Assembly: GCA_965250195.1 (NCBI GenBank)
Contig: OZ252295.1
Location: 1,178,001-1,242,000, forward strand
Direction: 5' to 3'
Length of the DNA stretch: 64,000 bases
Origin: CAUZIR01 sp965250195
Lineage (GTDB): Bacteria > Chloroflexota > Dehalococcoidia > Lucifugimonadales > UBA2962
The stretch's first letter is position 1, and every line of letters starts with the position of its first letter. The position numbers and the translations under genes are program-made. Under the pieces are notes generated by a model. It was not told the DNA's origin, ran no database searches, and saw nothing but the letters and a program-made list of their open reading frames with translations. Positions 23,721-33,559 of the stretch are shown piece by piece.

Positions 23721-24650
23721 TTAGTGGATCGTAGAACCCCCGCCCAGCTTCCCGAACTGGCGATGCGCCTGGTCCCAGATGTCCAGGCCCGCGTGCTCTG
23801 ACCAGGCCGACAGGAGCTGCTTAAAGATGGGGCCCGGCTCGCCGTCGCCGATCTCCCGCTTGTCGACGGTGGTGACGGGGAGTACGCAGAATGGCGTCGA
23901 GGAGAAGAACGACTCGTCGGCCGTGTACAGGTCGTACGGTTGCAGGTCCTCTTCCACGATGGGGATGTCCAACTGACGCGCCAGGTCGAACACGAACGAC
24001 CTTGAGACGCCCTGCAGTATGGAGGTGTCTTTCGGGGTCTTTATGGTGCCGTTATTGACCAGGAACATGTTGTAGCCCACGCCCTCGGTCAGGTTGCCAG
24101 AGCCATCGGTCAGGATGGGCCAGCCGCCGTTCGGCTCGATGTCCCCGGCCTCCATCTCGGCCAGGTTGAAGTTGAGGCGGCTGTGGTGCTTGATCTTCGG
24201 GTCGACGGTCTCCGACGACATGGACCGGGTCTTTGTGATGACCCCCTTGGCCCCGGCCATGGAGTCGCCGAACCAGTCCCAGGGCACCGGGGCGACGTCG
24301 ATGATTACGGTCGGGTTTTCGCACTCGTAGGCCCAGCGGCCGGGGCCACGGGTAACGGCGTGCCAGATGTCAAAGTCGCCGTGCTCGGCGAGTTTGTCGC
24401 GGTTCTTCTCGACGGCCTCGACGGTCACGCGAGTCATCTCTTCGATGGGCATGCCGATGTCGATGCGGGTGTACTTCATGGACCGGTACAGCCGGTCGAT
24501 GTGCCGGTCTAGCAGGAATGACGTTCCGTTGAATGTGCGGGTAACGTCGAACACTGTGTCACCGACGCGAAAGCCGCGGTCGGCCACATCGATCTTGAGT
24601 TCGCTACGGGGTACCCACTCCCCGTTCAGATAAGCAATGAATTCGCTCAT
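23721..24650 (-). CDS. Class IV aminotransferase (BCAT/D-amino-acid aminotransferase type)
   Basis: 309 residues from the ATG at 24650 (GGAGG upstream). Fold-type IV PLP enzyme: YLNGEWVPRSELKIDVADRG and GDTVFDVTRTFNG at the N-terminus, the PLP lysine K154 in DPKIKHHSRLNFNLAEM, and GNLTEGVGYNMFLV with ILQGVSRSFVFDLA. It exchanges the amino group of a branched-chain, D- or beta-amino acid with a keto acid; the family does not allow substrate to be read from sequence. It could supply the ilvE step missing from the ilv operon, but the divergent FFSSTPFCVLPVT end leaves other substrates open. Confidence 0.85.
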   Translation of the reverse strand: MSEFIAYLNGEWVPRSELKIDVADRGFRVGDTVFDVTRTFNGTSFLLDRHIDRLYRSMKYTRIDIGMPIEEMTRVTVEAVEKNRDKLAEHGDFDIWHAVTRGPGRWAYECENPTVIIDVAPVPWDWFGDSMAGAKGVITKTRSMSSETVDPKIKHHSRLNFNLAEMEAGDIEPNGGWPILTDGSGNLTEGVGYNMFLVNNGTIKTPKDTSILQGVSRSFVFDLARQLDIPIVEEDLQPYDLYTADESFFSSTPFCVLPVTTVDKREIGDGEPGPIFKQLLSAWSEHAGLDIWDQAHRQFGKLGGGSTIH

Positions 24651-24748
24651 GAGGGTCCTCCTCCTCGGAAAAATGGCTCGCCAGAGTGTGCCGGATTGTA
24701 TCTCAAGTGCCCAGTGCCGCACGACGGAACGCTCTTTGAGAGGCGGCG

Positions 24749-25486
24749 TTAGGCCTCGCAGGCGATGCCGTTGCCGTCGCCGTCCAACCGATGCGGGTCG
24801 GGGTGCAGGGCGATGAACTCGCGTTCTGGGATGTCGCCGCAGTCGAGGTCGGGCGGCGCGGGCGGCAGGCAGAGGGTCGGGTAAGCGGGGTCGCACTTGA
24901 ATGGCCGCCGGGGCGAGGTGCTGCGGGGGAACGAGTTCGCGCACGTCTCCCACCAGCCGATGCCGGCGTCCTTGGCCCGGTCGTTGGCCGCTGTCAGCGC
25001 CGCGGAGTGGCGCGTGTTAGCCAGGGAATCGGTGGCACCGGCGTAGCCCTCCTCGACGAGCACTTCGTTGACCATGCGGCCATCGGGCAGATATACGAAC
25101 CGAAGAAGTCGGCCAAGCTCGTCTCTGTCTGAGGTGTCTGTCTCCATGACTACCGTGACATCAAGTACTAGCTGGGCATTGCGTTCGGCAGCCTCGGCCG
25201 AGAAGCACTCGCCCGGCCCCCCGTCACGGCCGATCTCGGTAGCATCGATGCCTATATAGCGGACAGTCTCCAGGCCGCCGCCGCTGTCGACTTCTATGGT
25301 ATCGCCGTCGATTACTCGCACGACGTGGGCGGCGTCGCCCCTGGACGCGAGCGGCGCCGGGCTCGTGGCGGTGGGTTGAGAACACGCAGCAAGGATAAGG
25401 ATGAGGACGGCGAGCGGTGCTAAGATTCCGGCCACGCCAATTGGCCCCTTAATGGCCAGCGTCTGTTTGCAGGAGAGTCGAGCCAT
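24749..25486 (-). CDS. Secreted thermonuclease-like lipoprotein with C-terminal excalibur-type motif
   Basis: About 245 residues. The N-terminus has a hydrophobic segment ending in a lipobox (ILAAC, Cys35 from this start), so it is probably a membrane-anchored, externally facing lipoprotein. An SNase domain follows: VRVIDGDTIEV, VRYIGIDATE, ELGRLLRFVYLPDGRMVNE and EEGYAGA, with the acidic and Arg residues of Ca-dependent nucleases. The Cys-rich C-terminus ending DGDGNGIACEA is an excalibur-like Ca-binding motif. Likely role is extracellular nucleic acid degradation. The start is uncertain: ATG 25486 overlaps the divergent oxidoreductase start; a GTG at 25513 or a start nearer the hydrophobic segment is possible. 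Confidence 0.8.
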   Translation of the reverse strand: MARLSCKQTLAIKGPIGVAGILAPLAVLILILAACSQPTATSPAPLASRGDAAHVVRVIDGDTIEVDSGGGLETVRYIGIDATEIGRDGGPGECFSAEAAERNAQLVLDVTVVMETDTSDRDELGRLLRFVYLPDGRMVNEVLVEEGYAGATDSLANTRHSAALTAANDRAKDAGIGWWETCANSFPRSTSPRRPFKCDPAYPTLCLPPAPPDLDCGDIPEREFIALHPDPHRLDGDGNGIACEA

Positions 25487-26636
25487 GATTACCCAATTTG
25501 GATCGCTATTCACGGGCTACCCGGCGATTGAGGATGTCGGTTTCGCCGGCACGCCGGTTAGCGAGCGCTTTTACTCTAACGAGCACCTGGCGACCGCGTT
25601 CGATGACACGCTGGCAATCGCCCAGACGATGGACCGGGCCGGCTACGACGTGTTCTGGCTCGCCGAGCATCACTTCCAGCGCGAGGGGTATGAGGTGATA
25701 CCCAACATTCCTCTTCTGGCTTTGCATCTAGCCCACCATACCGAACACATTAAGTTCGGGTCGGCGTTCAACGTCCCGCCCATGTGGCATCCGCTCAGGC
25801 TGGCCGAGGACTTCGCCACGGTCGATGTGCTAACGGGCGGCCGGTTGATCTTCGGTGTGGGTCGCGGTTACCACACCAGGGAGGTCGAGACGTTCGGCGC
25901 TCCCCTGCTCGACGGCGACGCGAATCGGGAGCTATTCGAAGAACAGGTAGAGCTGATACTGAAGGCACTCAACGAGCCGTCGTTCTCGCACCACGGCAAG
26001 CACTACGATGTTCCGGCCAGCGCCCCTTATCGGGGAGAGCCCGTCGAAGAGATAACACTGGTGCCCCGGCCGCTGACTACGCCGGTCGAGTGCTGGCAGC
26101 CGATAGTGAGCGCCAATCCGCGCGGCCTCGACTTCATGGCTCGCAACGGCATTAAAGGGCTAATTGGGGGAGGCGCGGCCGAACGGGTCATGCACCAGTG
26201 GCGAGACACCCTCGGGGCACATGGCAGGGAAGCACAACTCGGGGACGACCTGGCAATTGGCTTTTACCTGTCCATCGCCGACTCACGGGCCGAGGCTATT
26301 CGTAATGCCCAACCCCACTATGAGGAGCACGTAAAAATGTTCGGGCCGCTCAACATGGTGGCCGGGCTGTCCCCGGAGCAGATCGAGGCTACCAAAGACC
26401 CGGCGCTGGCGCCGACCGCGGGCATACCCGGAGTCGAGGCGCTGGCTCAAGATGGGGCTTACCTGGTCGGGACTCCGGAGGAGGTAGGCGACGCCCTGGA
26501 GGGGGTGCAGGAGCGCTATCCGGGGCTAGAGGGCGTGAGCCTTCGCTTCGCCATCTCTACGCCGGTGGCACAGGTGACCGAGCAGCTGAGCCGCTTTGCC
26601 GCAGAGGTAATGCCCAGGTTCAGGGGTGCGGGCTAA
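25485..26636 (+). CDS. LLM-class (luciferase-like) flavin-dependent oxidoreductase
   Basis: 383 residues from the ATG at 25485, preceded by AGGAGAG. Bacterial-luciferase-type TIM barrel: FWLAEHHFQREGYEVIPN near the N-terminus, RLAEDFATVDVLTGGRLIFG with GRGYHTRE, and a C-terminal segment ALEGVQERYPGLEGVSLRF. Such enzymes use reduced FMN or F420 and oxygen to oxidise diverse small organic molecules; cofactor and substrate are not identifiable. These enzymes are numerous in SAR202-type Chloroflexota, where they have been proposed to attack recalcitrant organic matter. Its stop overlaps that of the convergent rnd. Confidence 0.88.
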   Translation: MITQFGSLFTGYPAIEDVGFAGTPVSERFYSNEHLATAFDDTLAIAQTMDRAGYDVFWLAEHHFQREGYEVIPNIPLLALHLAHHTEHIKFGSAFNVPPMWHPLRLAEDFATVDVLTGGRLIFGVGRGYHTREVETFGAPLLDGDANRELFEEQVELILKALNEPSFSHHGKHYDVPASAPYRGEPVEEITLVPRPLTTPVECWQPIVSANPRGLDFMARNGIKGLIGGGAAERVMHQWRDTLGAHGREAQLGDDLAIGFYLSIADSRAEAIRNAQPHYEEHVKMFGPLNMVAGLSPEQIEATKDPALAPTAGIPGVEALAQDGAYLVGTPEEVGDALEGVQERYPGLEGVSLRFAISTPVAQVTEQLSRFAAEVMPRFRGAG

Positions 26637-27766
26637 AGGCCCGCCACGGCCTTAAGCAGCGAAGTGCCGAATTCGGCGGCCTGCCAGCGCCGCACCTCTT
26701 GTGCCCGTGTCTCTCCGTCGACCGTTTCGGGCTCCCAGGCCAGGCGCTCGAGGCTGGCCATGGGCCAGATGCTGCTGGGGTCGATTTTCAACTCTTCGCC
26801 ATGGGCCTTTCGCCACGCCTTTAGCTTTTCTATGCGCTTTTTTTCGGGAGCCGCCATGCGAGGCCGACGAGGCGAGCGCGGCCGCTCGAAGGGGGGCGCT
26901 TGCAGGCCCAGTCGTAATGTCTGCTTAAGCTCGCTCATGAGGGGCTTGCGTCCAAACGGACCCAGGCCGGCAACCTCCCGCAAATCGACCTCCGGCTCAG
27001 CCGCCAGGGCGATAAGCGTTGCGTTGGCCAGCACCTGAAAGTGGGGCCGCCCCCTGCGTAGCGCGTGTCGCTCGCGCATGGCTACCAGCTCTCGGAGTAC
27101 TGACAAACTACTTGGTTCCAGGGCGTGGCTGCCCTTGATCGAGAGGAATGCTGTTCGCGGATCCGGTGCTTGGTAACGAACGTTCAACTGGCGCTCGCAC
27201 TCTTCTGCCATCCACGTCAGGCGTCCCAGATCGTCAAGCCGCGGTCGTATGGCCTCGCGCAGCTCGTGCAAATGCGCCACGTCGGATGCGGCGTAGTCTA
27301 GCGCCTCGGATCCGAGCGGCCTGATGGTCCAGTCCGATTTTTGCAGCCGTTTGCTCTTGGGAATATCCACCTCGATCACGTCGGCTAGAACGGCCCCCAG
27401 GCCCGTCCGAGGCAGGCCCAACAGCGATGCGCCAATGGATGTATCGAAGAGGTTGCGAACGCGAAATCCCCAGTCCCGGTCGAGGCACCGGATGTCATAG
27501 TCTGCGGAGTGGAAGATCTTCTCGATCCGTTCGTCGGACAGGAGGTCTCCCAGCGGGGACATGTCGTCTACGGACAGTGGGTCTACGATGTAGATGGAGC
27601 CGGGAATGGAGATCTGCACCAGGCACACGCTCTCGGGGTACCGGTGGCGACCGTTGCCTTCCAGGTCCAGCCCAACGCTGGGTTGCATGGTTATGATCTC
27701 GGCTATTTCGGCTAGCCGATTGTTGGATAGAATTAGTTCGTGATCGTTAGTGTGGGTCGCTGTCAT
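26633..27766 (-). CDS. rnd: Ribonuclease D (3'-5' exonuclease plus HRDC)
   Basis: 377 residues. DEDDy exonuclease domain at the N-terminus: Exo I in GLDLEGNGRHRYPE (Asp34, Glu36), Exo II around KIFHSADYDIRCLDRD, Exo III as LDYAASDVAHLHEL with the catalytic Tyr. A C-terminal HRDC-type helical domain follows (LSVLRELVAMRERHALRRG). Matures tRNA and other stable RNA 3' ends. The GLPRTGLGAVLADVIEVDIPK stretch (split here by function) is typical of RNase D. Stands alone; the stop overlaps the convergent LLM oxidoreductase stop (CTAA, 26633-26636). Confidence 0.9.
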   Translation of the reverse strand: MTATHTNDHELILSNNRLAEIAEIITMQPSVGLDLEGNGRHRYPESVCLVQISIPGSIYIVDPLSVDDMSPLGDLLSDERIEKIFHSADYDIRCLDRDWGFRVRNLFDTSIGASLLGLPRTGLGAVLADVIEVDIPKSKRLQKSDWTIRPLGSEALDYAASDVAHLHELREAIRPRLDDLGRLTWMAEECERQLNVRYQAPDPRTAFLSIKGSHALEPSSLSVLRELVAMRERHALRRGRPHFQVLANATLIALAAEPEVDLREVAGLGPFGRKPLMSELKQTLRLGLQAPPFERPRSPRRPRMAAPEKKRIEKLKAWRKAHGEELKIDPSSIWPMASLERLAWEPETVDGETRAQEVRRWQAAEFGTSLLKAVAGL

Positions 27767-27832
27767 TGACAGAGCCCCATTTTATAGCGAGGCTCGGTTT
27801 TGACCACACTAGAGCCCGCCCGCGCCGGGGTA

Positions 27833-28972
27833 CTAGGACCGGTAGGTCTGGAAGAGTTCCCCCCAACCCGTCTTCATGGACTCGCGGATGCGCTTGCGGC
27901 CGACAAACCTTAGCCAGTAGTCGTTGTGGTAAACGTTCGAAGCGGCAAAGGCCCACGGGGCTAAGGGCGAGCGCAAAAGCAAGTTTTCCAAAGGCTTTAG
28001 AGGCCCCCAGTAGATGAGTTTCTGGCCTCTCGATGCAAAGGTGTTTTCAGATGCGCTGAAGTGCCAGTTGACGCTCGAGATGTCGTCGCCGACGAGCTCG
28101 ATCTCGTCGGGGTCGCCGACCCCCAGACCGGCCTCATGGGCGAGGCGTATGAACCTGAGGCTCATGGGGTTGAGGCCCATCATCTTGGCGGCTGTGGCGT
28201 CGAGCGCCACCTGGTCGGCCGAGGTCAACAACACGTTTTTTTCGTGCCACCGCATGGCTCGCGGTCCGGGACCGTCGCCGGCGAGCGTGCCGTCCATGAC
28301 GGCGAAGACTCCGGGGTGGATTTCCTTTTGAATGGCGAGCAGATCGACCAGCGTCTCGTGGATGACCGAATGGGTCCAGTGCCGCCGCCGGTGCAGCAGC
28401 CCGCCGAAGGCGTTCTTCATCGCCCCGGTCATGGTGGTGAATACGTGCGTCTTGACGGTAGGCAGGTGAATCACGTTCTTGCCCGGAAATGGCTCAGGTA
28501 TCTGGATGCCGTCGGGGTAGATATCGTCCAGGGCGAGCATTTTGGCTCTTGGCTGGTAGTAGACCCACTTCGTTGGGGGCTCGTCCAGGTAGACGGCGTC
28601 GAGCCCGTACCTGCGCTCCACGACGGTGTGCCTGTTGTTGGCCGCCCCCTCGTGAGGATCGACCACTACGGTGCCGTTGTGCGCCGGAATGGGTTTGGAG
28701 AACCCATCTTCATCCAGGGCCTTGATGACGCCCTCTAACTGCCAGGGGGTGGTGGAACACGCAGGGTAATAGTGTTGCCAAGATATGTTTATCTTCAGCA
28801 ACGTGTCCGCAGACTTGTCCAGATGGCTCTCGTAGTCGGCCAGTCGCATCGCCCGGGCGACGTCGTCAAGTACGGTTTCAGGCCGGGTGTAGACGACCGC
28901 TACCTTCGGCTTGGTCGCCACTACCGGACCGCCGTTGGCCTGGCCGCCAGGCTCGGGGCGATGTGAAGTCAT
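27833..28972 (-). CDS. DUF362 domain protein
   Basis: 379 residues from the ATG at 28972 (GTG at 28990 is an alternative). Recognisable DUF362 elements are LLKINISWQHYYPACST, NVIHLPTVKTHVFTTMTGAM with NAFGGL, and VLLTSADQVALDATAAKMMG. The family occurs alone or fused to ferredoxin domains; there are no Cys clusters here, so it is the cluster-free form. Its biochemical role is not established. It lies 36 bases downstream of rpoD on the same strand and may be transcribed by read-through. Confidence 0.75.
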   Translation of the reverse strand: MTSHRPEPGGQANGGPVVATKPKVAVVYTRPETVLDDVARAMRLADYESHLDKSADTLLKINISWQHYYPACSTTPWQLEGVIKALDEDGFSKPIPAHNGTVVVDPHEGAANNRHTVVERRYGLDAVYLDEPPTKWVYYQPRAKMLALDDIYPDGIQIPEPFPGKNVIHLPTVKTHVFTTMTGAMKNAFGGLLHRRRHWTHSVIHETLVDLLAIQKEIHPGVFAVMDGTLAGDGPGPRAMRWHEKNVLLTSADQVALDATAAKMMGLNPMSLRFIRLAHEAGLGVGDPDEIELVGDDISSVNWHFSASENTFASRGQKLIYWGPLKPLENLLLRSPLAPWAFAASNVYHNDYWLRFVGRKRIRESMKTGWGELFQTYRS

Positions 28973-29008
28973 GGAAGCTGACCGGCCCACAGGCTGGTCC
29001 CGCGAGGC

Positions 29009-30583
<1,575 letters not shown>

Positions 30584-30590
30584 AGGTGGT

Positions 30591-32408
30591 CTAGCCCCTC
30601 CGGGCGTGGATCTCTCTGAGCCTGGTGTTTGCCTCAATAATCGCCTGCTCGTCGTCTTGTGAAACATCGAGCGATTCCCCACCCGACGTCCGGCCGTCCA
30701 GCGAGCGCTTCAGGAATCTTTCTTCGAGCCTCTCCAGAATCTGTTCCAATGCAGCCTGGGATTGGCCGAGCATGGTTGGCTCCAGAGTGGTGTTAGAAAG
30801 CTCTTCGAGGCGCTCATGAAGAGCGGGGTCGAGGGCAAACCTCACCCCCTCTATTGTAGTCGCCTTCATCCACCCGGTAAATATCTCCCGGTCGTCGCTT
30901 CTATGGAACCACTTAGACTGACAAGTTGCCGCGAATTCCTTGAGAGCGGGCTCCTGGATTAGGATGGCCAGGGCATAGGCGTCTAACACGCCGTCGGGGT
31001 CCCGCATTAAACGGTTGCTGGTTGACTCACTCCGCACTTGCTGAGGTCGGGTTTGTCGGTGACCGCCCCCTTGGTTGCGTCGCGAGTCCTTGGAGGATTC
31101 CGAGAGGAATCTTTCTATCTGAGCAGGTGTCACACCAAGCGTTTCGGCGAGTAAGTTTCGATAGCGCTCTTGATCGAAGGAATTGGCGGCATAGATGAGG
31201 CGGCCCACCCACTCGGCGGCAGACTCCTTGCCAGTACCTGACGACAGGTCGAAGCGCTTGGGAAGCCAGCGGATCATGAATTCCCCGCCTGGCATCGCCT
31301 CCTCAATGGTCTTGGCCCAGGCGTCCGGGTTGTTGCGAATCAGGTCGTCGGGGTCCGAACCCTCCGGAAGGAGCGCGATCTTGATCTCGATGCCTTCCCG
31401 GTTCATGATCGGACCTACTCTACGCCGGTAGGAGGTAGTATCGCGGTCGGCGACCGTGACCAGCATCTCTTCGAGCTTGCGTACGGTCGCTTCCTGGCCC
31501 GCGGCGTCGGCGTCGAGGGCCAGAACGATCTTCCCGGCGAGGGACCGGAGCTGGCCCATCTGGGTGTCTGTGAGCGCCGTGCCCATCGACGCCACGACGT
31601 TGTGGTGCCCGTGCTGATGCGCGGCGATCACGTCCATGTAGCCCTCGACCACGATGGCCTGCCCCTTCACACGGATTGACTCCGTCGCCAGATTCAGCCC
31701 GTAGGTAATGCTTCGCTTGTCGAACACGTCAGTGCCAGCCGTGTTGATGTATTTGGGGTCGGTGCCGTCCAGCGTTCTGGCCCCGAATCCGGCTATCCGA
31801 CCTCGGCGGTCGGCGATCGGGTACATCAGGCGGCCCCGGAAAAAGTCGCGCGTGTTCCCGTCGTCGAAGCGTCGCACCAGTCCAGCCTCGATCATCTGCT
31901 CGACGTTGAAGCCCTCGGCCAGCAGGTGGGCCCTGAGGCTCCCCGAGTCTGTGCCAATCGGACTAAGGCCGAGCCTGAAACTCCTGGCTGTCTCTTTGTC
32001 CACCTCTCGGGACTTGAGGTACTCCCGTGTGCTCTCCCCGGCTTTCGAATACAGTAAGCTCTCGTAAAAGCTCGTTGCCGCCTCGTTGACTTCGAACGTG
32101 GTGACCGATTTGGTCTGGGTGGCGGTGGATGAGAGCACCACGCCGGCCTTGTCGGCGAGCATTCGCAGCGCCTCGCCGAACTCCATGCCCTCGCGACGCA
32201 TGACGAAGGAGATGGCGTCTCCCCCGGTGGAGCAGGCGCCGAAGCAGTGCCAGCTCTCCCGCTCGGGACTGACGATGAACGAGGGCGTCTTTTCGTTGTG
32301 GAATGGGCACGGGGCTTTGAAATTGCGGCCCGCCTTTTGTAGCGCGACGTAGGAGGACACCACGTCTACTATGTCCAGCCTGGTCTTTACTTCGTCTACT
32401 ACCGACAT
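30591..32408 (-). CDS. dnaG: DNA primase
   Basis: 605 residues. Order of domains: N-terminal zinc-binding domain with CPFHNEKTPSF (Cys34, His37) and CFGAC (Cys55, Cys59; a CxxxC spacing), the RNA polymerase core (FFRGRLMYPIADRRGRIAGFGAR), TOPRIM with VEGYMDVIAAHQHG and LALDADAAGQEA, then a C-terminal helical domain for DnaB interaction. Synthesises the RNA primers of replication. Between dgt (26 bases) and rpoD (7 bases) on one strand. Confidence 0.95.
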   Translation of the reverse strand: MSVVDEVKTRLDIVDVVSSYVALQKAGRNFKAPCPFHNEKTPSFIVSPERESWHCFGACSTGGDAISFVMRREGMEFGEALRMLADKAGVVLSSTATQTKSVTTFEVNEAATSFYESLLYSKAGESTREYLKSREVDKETARSFRLGLSPIGTDSGSLRAHLLAEGFNVEQMIEAGLVRRFDDGNTRDFFRGRLMYPIADRRGRIAGFGARTLDGTDPKYINTAGTDVFDKRSITYGLNLATESIRVKGQAIVVEGYMDVIAAHQHGHHNVVASMGTALTDTQMGQLRSLAGKIVLALDADAAGQEATVRKLEEMLVTVADRDTTSYRRRVGPIMNREGIEIKIALLPEGSDPDDLIRNNPDAWAKTIEEAMPGGEFMIRWLPKRFDLSSGTGKESAAEWVGRLIYAANSFDQERYRNLLAETLGVTPAQIERFLSESSKDSRRNQGGGHRQTRPQQVRSESTSNRLMRDPDGVLDAYALAILIQEPALKEFAATCQSKWFHRSDDREIFTGWMKATTIEGVRFALDPALHERLEELSNTTLEPTMLGQSQAALEQILERLEERFLKRSLDGRTSGGESLDVSQDDEQAIIEANTRLREIHARRG

Positions 32409-32434
32409 GTCGCTGGGTTCGTCCTGCTCGTGAG

Positions 32435-33541
32435 CTAGCTCACTCCGGCCGTTAACGGGCCGGAGATACCGGGCTGCAGCGCCTCTGCTTTTCTCATGGC
32501 GTAGTGGTCGGTCATTCCCGAGATGTAGTCGATGACCGCTCGCTCGCCTGTCTCGGCCCGGAACTCGTACTCTGGCGGTACGCGGTCTGGATTGTCCGAA
32601 TAGTAGCCGAATAGCAGGTTGACGATCGCCCTGGCGGACCGTCCCTGCGCTCCTACGTCTTCAGGCACGTACACGCGCTCGAACATGAAGGCGCGGAAGT
32701 CGTTTACGGCTTGCCGAATGGCAGCGCCCATGGTGATTATGGGAGGGTCGCCTGTATCCCCTCTTTCGCCTGTGGTGGAGGCAGAGGAGGAGTGCTGCAC
32801 TATGTCGGTGACGACGCGGTCGATGCGCTGGGAGTGGCGAGTGCCCAGAATGTCAAAAACCTCTCGTGGCACCTCTTCTTCGTCCAGCACCCCCGCCCGG
32901 AACGCGTCCATGAGGTCGTGGTTGAGGTATGCGACCGCGTCGGAGACTCGCACGATCTGAGCCTCTAAGGACAGGTTTTCCACCAGGCGGGGCGACAGGA
33001 AGTCGCCCTGGGGCTTGGAATGGGAGGCGATACCACGTCGCACCTCGGCGGTCAGGTTCAGCCCCGAGCCCTCTTTTTCCAGGGCTTCGACCACTCGAAG
33101 GCTCTGACCCGCGTGCCGGAAGCCCGAACCCGGCTTGCCGTCGCCCCTAACGAGCCTGTCGACCTCGTCCTCGCCCACATGGCCAAACGGCGTGTGGCCG
33201 AGATCGTGACCCAACGCGATGGCCTCCGTCAGGTCCTCGTTCAGGTTGAGCGCACGGGCGATGGTGCGCGCGATCTGGGACACCTCCAGTGTGTGGGTGA
33301 GTCTAGTTACGTAATGGTCACCCTGGGGCGCGACGAAGACCTGGGTCTTGTGCTTGAGACGTCGGAACGCCATCGAATGGATTATGCGGTCCCGGTCTCG
33401 CTGGAACTCGGTTCGCAGCGGGCTCGAAGGCTCGGAGATCTCGCGTCCGGCGGTTGATGCGGACCGTTGTGCGTCAGGGGAAAGAAGGTCCTCGCGCGCC
33501 TCGATGCGCTCGCGAACGGATGTTTGGGTGGTCACGGTCAC
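32435..33541 (-). CDS. dgt: Deoxyguanosinetriphosphate triphosphohydrolase-like HD protein
   Basis: 368 residues. HD-domain phosphohydrolase: FRRLKHKTQVFVAP, VTRLTHTLEVSQIARTIA and the HD motif ALGHDLGHTPFGHVGED; a later Asp is in DAVAYLNHDLMDAF. The family hydrolyses dNTPs to deoxynucleoside plus triphosphate and regulates dNTP pools. Neighbourhood with dnaG and rpoD is common in Gram-positive and Chloroflexota genomes. Start is GTG at 33541. Confidence 0.9.
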   Translation of the reverse strand: MTVTTQTSVRERIEAREDLLSPDAQRSASTAGREISEPSSPLRTEFQRDRDRIIHSMAFRRLKHKTQVFVAPQGDHYVTRLTHTLEVSQIARTIARALNLNEDLTEAIALGHDLGHTPFGHVGEDEVDRLVRGDGKPGSGFRHAGQSLRVVEALEKEGSGLNLTAEVRRGIASHSKPQGDFLSPRLVENLSLEAQIVRVSDAVAYLNHDLMDAFRAGVLDEEEVPREVFDILGTRHSQRIDRVVTDIVQHSSSASTTGERGDTGDPPIITMGAAIRQAVNDFRAFMFERVYVPEDVGAQGRSARAIVNLLFGYYSDNPDRVPPEYEFRAETGERAVIDYISGMTDHYAMRKAEALQPGISGPLTAGVS

Positions 33542-33559
33542 ATGTTACCCCGACGGCCT

